A DNA stretch of 64,000 nucleotides from Gramella jeungdoensis (GTDB lineage: Bacteria; Bacteroidota; Bacteroidia; Flavobacteriales; Flavobacteriaceae): assembly GCF_023805255.1 (NCBI RefSeq), contig NZ_JAMSCK010000003.1, positions 644,980 to 708,979 on the forward strand. The letters run 5' to 3'. The translations under genes and the position numbers were made by a program. This document shows, in pieces, positions 61,703 to 64,000 of this stretch (position 1 is its first letter; every line of letters begins with the position of its first letter). The notes beneath the pieces are model-generated. The model was not told the origin of the DNA and did no database searches. It saw nothing but the letters and a program-made list of their open reading frames with translations.

Positions 61703-62188
61703 TTAATCTTTCATGTTGGTAGTGGCAACTTCTCTGTGGAGTTTCCAAACCTCATCCTTTTTATCTTTTTTTAAAATTGCTAAAAAAGAAGCTTTAATTT
61801 CAACTGCCTTACCTTCTGAATTAGTATAGAAACTGGAACTAGTTCCAAAATCGTAAGCTACGGAATCATTTAATATTATGGTTTCCTCAGGATTCATTCG
61901 AATGCTATCGTAGCTAAATAATCCATCTGGATTTTTTATTAAATTTTTATATTCCTCCCATTCACCGCAAATTGGAGTTAAAGAAATTAAATCTGCAGTT
62001 GCATATTTACTCAGATCTTCATACCGTTTTTCGGCAATAGCATTTTCAAAATTACTTCTAGTTTCCTCAATTAACGCAAGTTCCTCGTTCATGTTTATAG
62101 GATTATCCTCAGCTTTTTCAGTTTTGTTCTGATTTGTATCACAAGAAATAAAACAGAAGATTAATAGAATAGGTATTAAACTTTTCAT
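61703..62188 (-). CDS. DUF4440/SnoaL-like lipoprotein (cassette B)
   Basis: The 161-residue lipoprotein has a lipobox CFISC (Cys about 16) and an NTF2-like cone (about 35-155; RSNFENAIAEKRYEDLSKYATADLI, VAYDFGTSSSFYTNSEGKAVEIKASFLAILKKDKKDEVWKLHREVA). This is the DUF4440/SnoaL pattern, which covers ketosteroid-isomerase-like folds. Activity unknown. It shares its cassette with the alpha/beta hydrolase upstream: no attC-like site lies in the 150-bp gap between them. Confidence 0.8.
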   Translation of the reverse strand: MKSLIPILLIFCFISCDTNQNKTEKAEDNPINMNEELALIEETRSNFENAIAEKRYEDLSKYATADLISLTPICGEWEEYKNLIKNPDGLFSYDSIRMNPEETIILNDSVAYDFGTSSSFYTNSEGKAVEIKASFLAILKKDKKDEVWKLHREVATTNMKD

Positions 62189-62339
62189 TTATCAGATGTT
62201 TTTAGTTTATATGTAAATTAAGGTAAAAATCTGATTTATAACACTTTCAGTGTATTCTAGAGTCGAAAAAAGGTAGCTTAGGAGCATAAGTAGCCTATTT
62301 GCTGTAAAGGTCAGAATAAACGCCTTTTTTAATGGGGGT

Positions 62340-63185
62340 TTATTTTTTGTTGGGATCAGTTTTATTTTTGTTATCCGCATTTAGAAAGTTGAGACTATTG
62401 TTTAAAAAAGTCTTGAGGTTTGGTCCAGTAATAGCAATATGTCCTGTGTTTGGCACAATCCATAATGCGGAATTGGGAATATTTTTATGCAATGCAAATG
62501 CTGGATCAATACCAAGGATTTCATCTCGATCACCATTGACAATCAAAGTCCTGAAATTAAATGTATTTAGTTCTTCATCTTTTAGTTTGATCTGATAATC
62601 AAAATTTGGGTTGAATAATGCCTTAATTTGACTATCACCATGGTAGTGTATTTTTTTCAGTCCTTCAACAAACGATTTTGGAAGGTTTTCATAAGAAAAT
62701 GTATTGTCACTCTCATTATTTTCTCCTCCCGTGTAGTTATGAGAGGCACCTATTAGAATTACTGCCTGGATTCTTTCTGGATTAGAACTGGCTAACTCAA
62801 GTAGGGTTAGAGCACCAAAACTTAACCCAATTGCTTTTACTTTTTTTATTTTTAAATGGTCTAAGAGTTCCAAAATATCCTGGGCTGATTCTTTTATGGA
62901 GAAGTCTGCTGTTAGAGGGGAAGTTCTGCCATGTCCGCGTAGGTCAATCGCGTAAACTTTAAAGTTTTGAGCGTAGGTTGGTATGTATTCTGACCAAAAA
63001 CTTGAAGATTGTGTCCAGCCATGAAGAAGTAAAAGTGGCTCACCTTTGCCATATATTTCATAATACATATCAATTTCATTGACTCTTATGGTCTCTGTTT
63101 TTTTTGGAAATTGCCCAAAGCCTGGATCCGAAATTAGACACATAAGAATCACCGGTATTATATTTTGTATTTGACGTAGATGCAT
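62340..63185 (-). CDS. Secreted alpha/beta hydrolase (cassette B)
   Basis: The 281-residue hydrolase has an N-terminal hydrophobic signal (about 6-24), the oxyanion turn LLLLHGWTQSSSFW, the elbow GLSFGA with S122 and a C-terminal NTGHIAI with the catalytic His; the acid is probably in GDRDEI. It is a typical small secreted esterase or lactonase-like enzyme. The TTG-initiated frame to 63200 is rejected because it starts within the cassette core; ATG 63185 gives a clean start. Confidence 0.87.
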   Translation of the reverse strand: MHLRQIQNIIPVILMCLISDPGFGQFPKKTETIRVNEIDMYYEIYGKGEPLLLLHGWTQSSSFWSEYIPTYAQNFKVYAIDLRGHGRTSPLTADFSIKESAQDILELLDHLKIKKVKAIGLSFGALTLLELASSNPERIQAVILIGASHNYTGGENNESDNTFSYENLPKSFVEGLKKIHYHGDSQIKALFNPNFDYQIKLKDEELNTFNFRTLIVNGDRDEILGIDPAFALHKNIPNSALWIVPNTGHIAITGPNLKTFLNNSLNFLNADNKNKTDPNKK

Positions 63186-63192
63186 TTGGATT

Positions 63193-63345
63193 AATGCCAA
63201 CAGTCTCGGTTATTGCCAGTTGGTGGAGTAAGGGACGCGGTCCCTATAGCTATCGGGATGTCGGCTTATTGCTTTGTTGTTTGAAGTTCTAAGTTATTCT
63301 TTTTCCTGGAATACCGCATATTGCCCGCTAATCGTTGTTAGCAAC
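63193..63345 (-). other. attC-like site before the secreted hydrolase cassette
   Basis: On the minus strand it runs from GTTGCTAAC (63345-63337) to GTTGGCATT (63201-63193). Its centre shares ATATGCGG, TTCCAGGAAAAA and ATAACTTAGAACT with the site at 15899-16038 in array A, though the arrays are about 45 kb apart. Confidence 0.7.
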
Positions 63346-63355
63346 CGGCTTTATC

Positions 63356-63808
63356 TTATCTTTCAATTAGATAGTGAGTTAAAGTTCCTGCTTTACCAAG
63401 ACTAATATCAATTTCCCTGAGTTCACCCTTTTGTAATTCTAAATTATTAAGTTTAATTGTATCCATTCCCGCAAGACTATATGAAAAATTATAAATACCA
63501 GGTTCCAGGTTTATTTGATATTGACCATTAAAATCAGCCTGCCAAATTAGTTTTCGTTTTTTTAGAGTATTAGAAATTTGAATTTCAGCTAAAACTATAG
63601 GTTCATCGTTATTATTCACAATTTTACCTGAGACCATTGCTAAATTAGATTCAGCAAATCCTACGACTTCATTACGTGAAACTTTACCATTTTCAAATCC
63701 TGTGAGTTCAGAATATTCGGAATAATTTTTAGTCGTTTTGCAAGAAAGAGAAAAAACGAAAACTAAAATGCTGACCAATTTGATAAATATTTCACTTTTA
63801 AAATTCAT
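63356..63808 (-). CDS. Lipoprotein with carboxypeptidase-regulatory-like domain
   Basis: The 150-residue protein has a lipobox (VFSLSC, Cys about 22); the ATG at 63808 is preferred because the first 11 codons of the longer frame at 63841 do not fit a signal peptide. The C-terminal region (about 55-135; VSGKIVNNNDEPIVLAEIQIS, DFNGQYQINLEPGIYNFSYSLAGMDTIKLNNLEL) is a CarboxypepD_reg-like beta-sandwich, common in Bacteroidota surface proteins. Its cassette start is lost, probably to the IS3 insertion about 65 bp upstream. Confidence 0.75.
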   Translation of the reverse strand: MNFKSEIFIKLVSILVFVFSLSCKTTKNYSEYSELTGFENGKVSRNEVVGFAESNLAMVSGKIVNNNDEPIVLAEIQISNTLKKRKLIWQADFNGQYQINLEPGIYNFSYSLAGMDTIKLNNLELQKGELREIDISLGKAGTLTHYLIER

Positions 63809-63873
63809 TAAATATCCATGTAAGAATGATTGTAATCTCAATTTTATTTCTTCCAGAAAAACAATTCTGAAGC

Positions 63874-64000
63874 TGTCTCGTCCTGGAATACGGCTACAGG
63901 TTAAACTTGATTTTTACGCTGCATTTTGGTGTACCGCATTAGGTGTTTGATAGTCTAAAGATAAATGTAATCTTATTTCATTGTATAGTTTGATGGCATT
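63874..64000 (-). mobile_element. IS3-family insertion sequence, right end (partial)
   Basis: The end TGTCTCGTCCTGGAATACGG (starting at 63874) looks like an IS3-type terminal inverted repeat, and the transposase tail follows inside. The element continues past the window, so its other end and target-site duplication cannot be seen. Confidence 0.7.
63914..64000 (-). CDS. IS3-family transposase OrfB, C-terminal end (partial)
   Basis: Twenty-eight residues are visible: NAIKLYNEIRLHLSLDYQTP, then NAVHQNAA and a stop. The pattern YNxxRxHxSLxYxTPxxVH is the conserved end of IS3-type DDE integrase domains. The rest lies beyond 64000. It should be intact at this end. Confidence 0.85.
   Translation of the reverse strand, partial: NAIKLYNEIRLHLSLDYQTPNAVHQNAA

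Larger units (their letters stand above)
59325..63345 (-). mobile_element. Integron-like gene-cassette array B
   Basis: A second cassette array runs on the minus strand. Cores at about 63201 (GTTGGCATT), 61529 (CTTGGCAAC) and 60089 (CTTGTAGAT) and terminal elements at 61674, 60232 and 59336 bound cassettes with AT-rich genes. The ends of one cassette are clearly complementary: CTTGTAGAT at the start against ATCTACAATAAC at the end. The sites share blocks with array A, including TTAGAAAGAAAATAATTAA. No integrase is present. The right end is cut by an IS3-type element. Confidence 0.7.

Overview
The window looks like chromosomal DNA of a marine-type Flavobacteriaceae (Bacteroidota), probably near Gramella/Christiangramia or a relative. 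That placement is inferred from protein style. Promoters of the Bacteroidota type (TTG, about 19 nt, TAnnTTTG) are visible at 6076-6105 and 45908-45937, Shine-Dalgarno sites are scarce, and the gene set is typical: quinol-type NorB, S41 peptidase, DUF3109, HupE-like protein, GH130, and many lipoproteins with short lipoboxes.

Layout. 1-10.5 kb is housekeeping: dGTPase (partial), class Ia ribonucleotide reductase nrdB-nrdA, DUF3109, MarC, a minimal flavoprotein, an S41 protease with dCMP deaminase, and HupE. 10.6-12.7 kb carries two tandem PAS-LuxR paralogues with shared palindromes upstream. 12.8-20.3 kb is an AT-rich array of about eight gene cassettes (PIN toxin/antitoxin, secreted and lipid-anchored unknowns, CPBP protease, GrpB, DUF5700 metalloprotease, a membrane protein). 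They are separated by 50-155 bp sites built like integron attC sites; no integrase is present. 20.4-27.7 kb returns to ordinary genes: two DUF6624-like lipoproteins, MDR dehydrogenase, methyltransferase, amidohydrolase, DoxX.

At 27.9 kb a tRNA-Leu(CAA) starts a roughly 11.7-kb island. Its far end (39641-39665) repeats the tRNA 3' end, followed by what looks like the tRNA's original terminator. The island encodes a fatty-acid desaturase, an AraC regulator, a cupin, a PIG-L deacetylase, three GT4 glycosyltransferases (one fused to an alpha/alpha-toroid domain), a GH100-like hydrolase and a GH130 phosphorylase: a self-contained glycan or glycoside module. No integrase is left in it.

39.8-59 kb is again chromosomal: GMC oxidoreductase with its small subunit, hybrid histidine kinase, flavin reductase, LuxR regulator, an XRE/membrane-protein operon with a clear operator, GNAT, AHSA1 and DinB proteins, catalase-peroxidase KatG, DUF1684, GH31, quinol-dependent NO reductase with candidate NO-responsive operators, and an intradiol dioxygenase.

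59.2-63.9 kb is a second cassette array on the opposite strand. It uses the same attC-like repeats and carries two alpha/beta hydrolases, a secreted TraB/ChaN-like protein, a DUF4440 lipoprotein and a carboxypeptidase-regulatory-like lipoprotein. It is cut at its 5' end by an IS3-family element running off the window. The two cassette arrays without an integrase (CALIN-like) and the tRNA-Leu island are the main accessory features.
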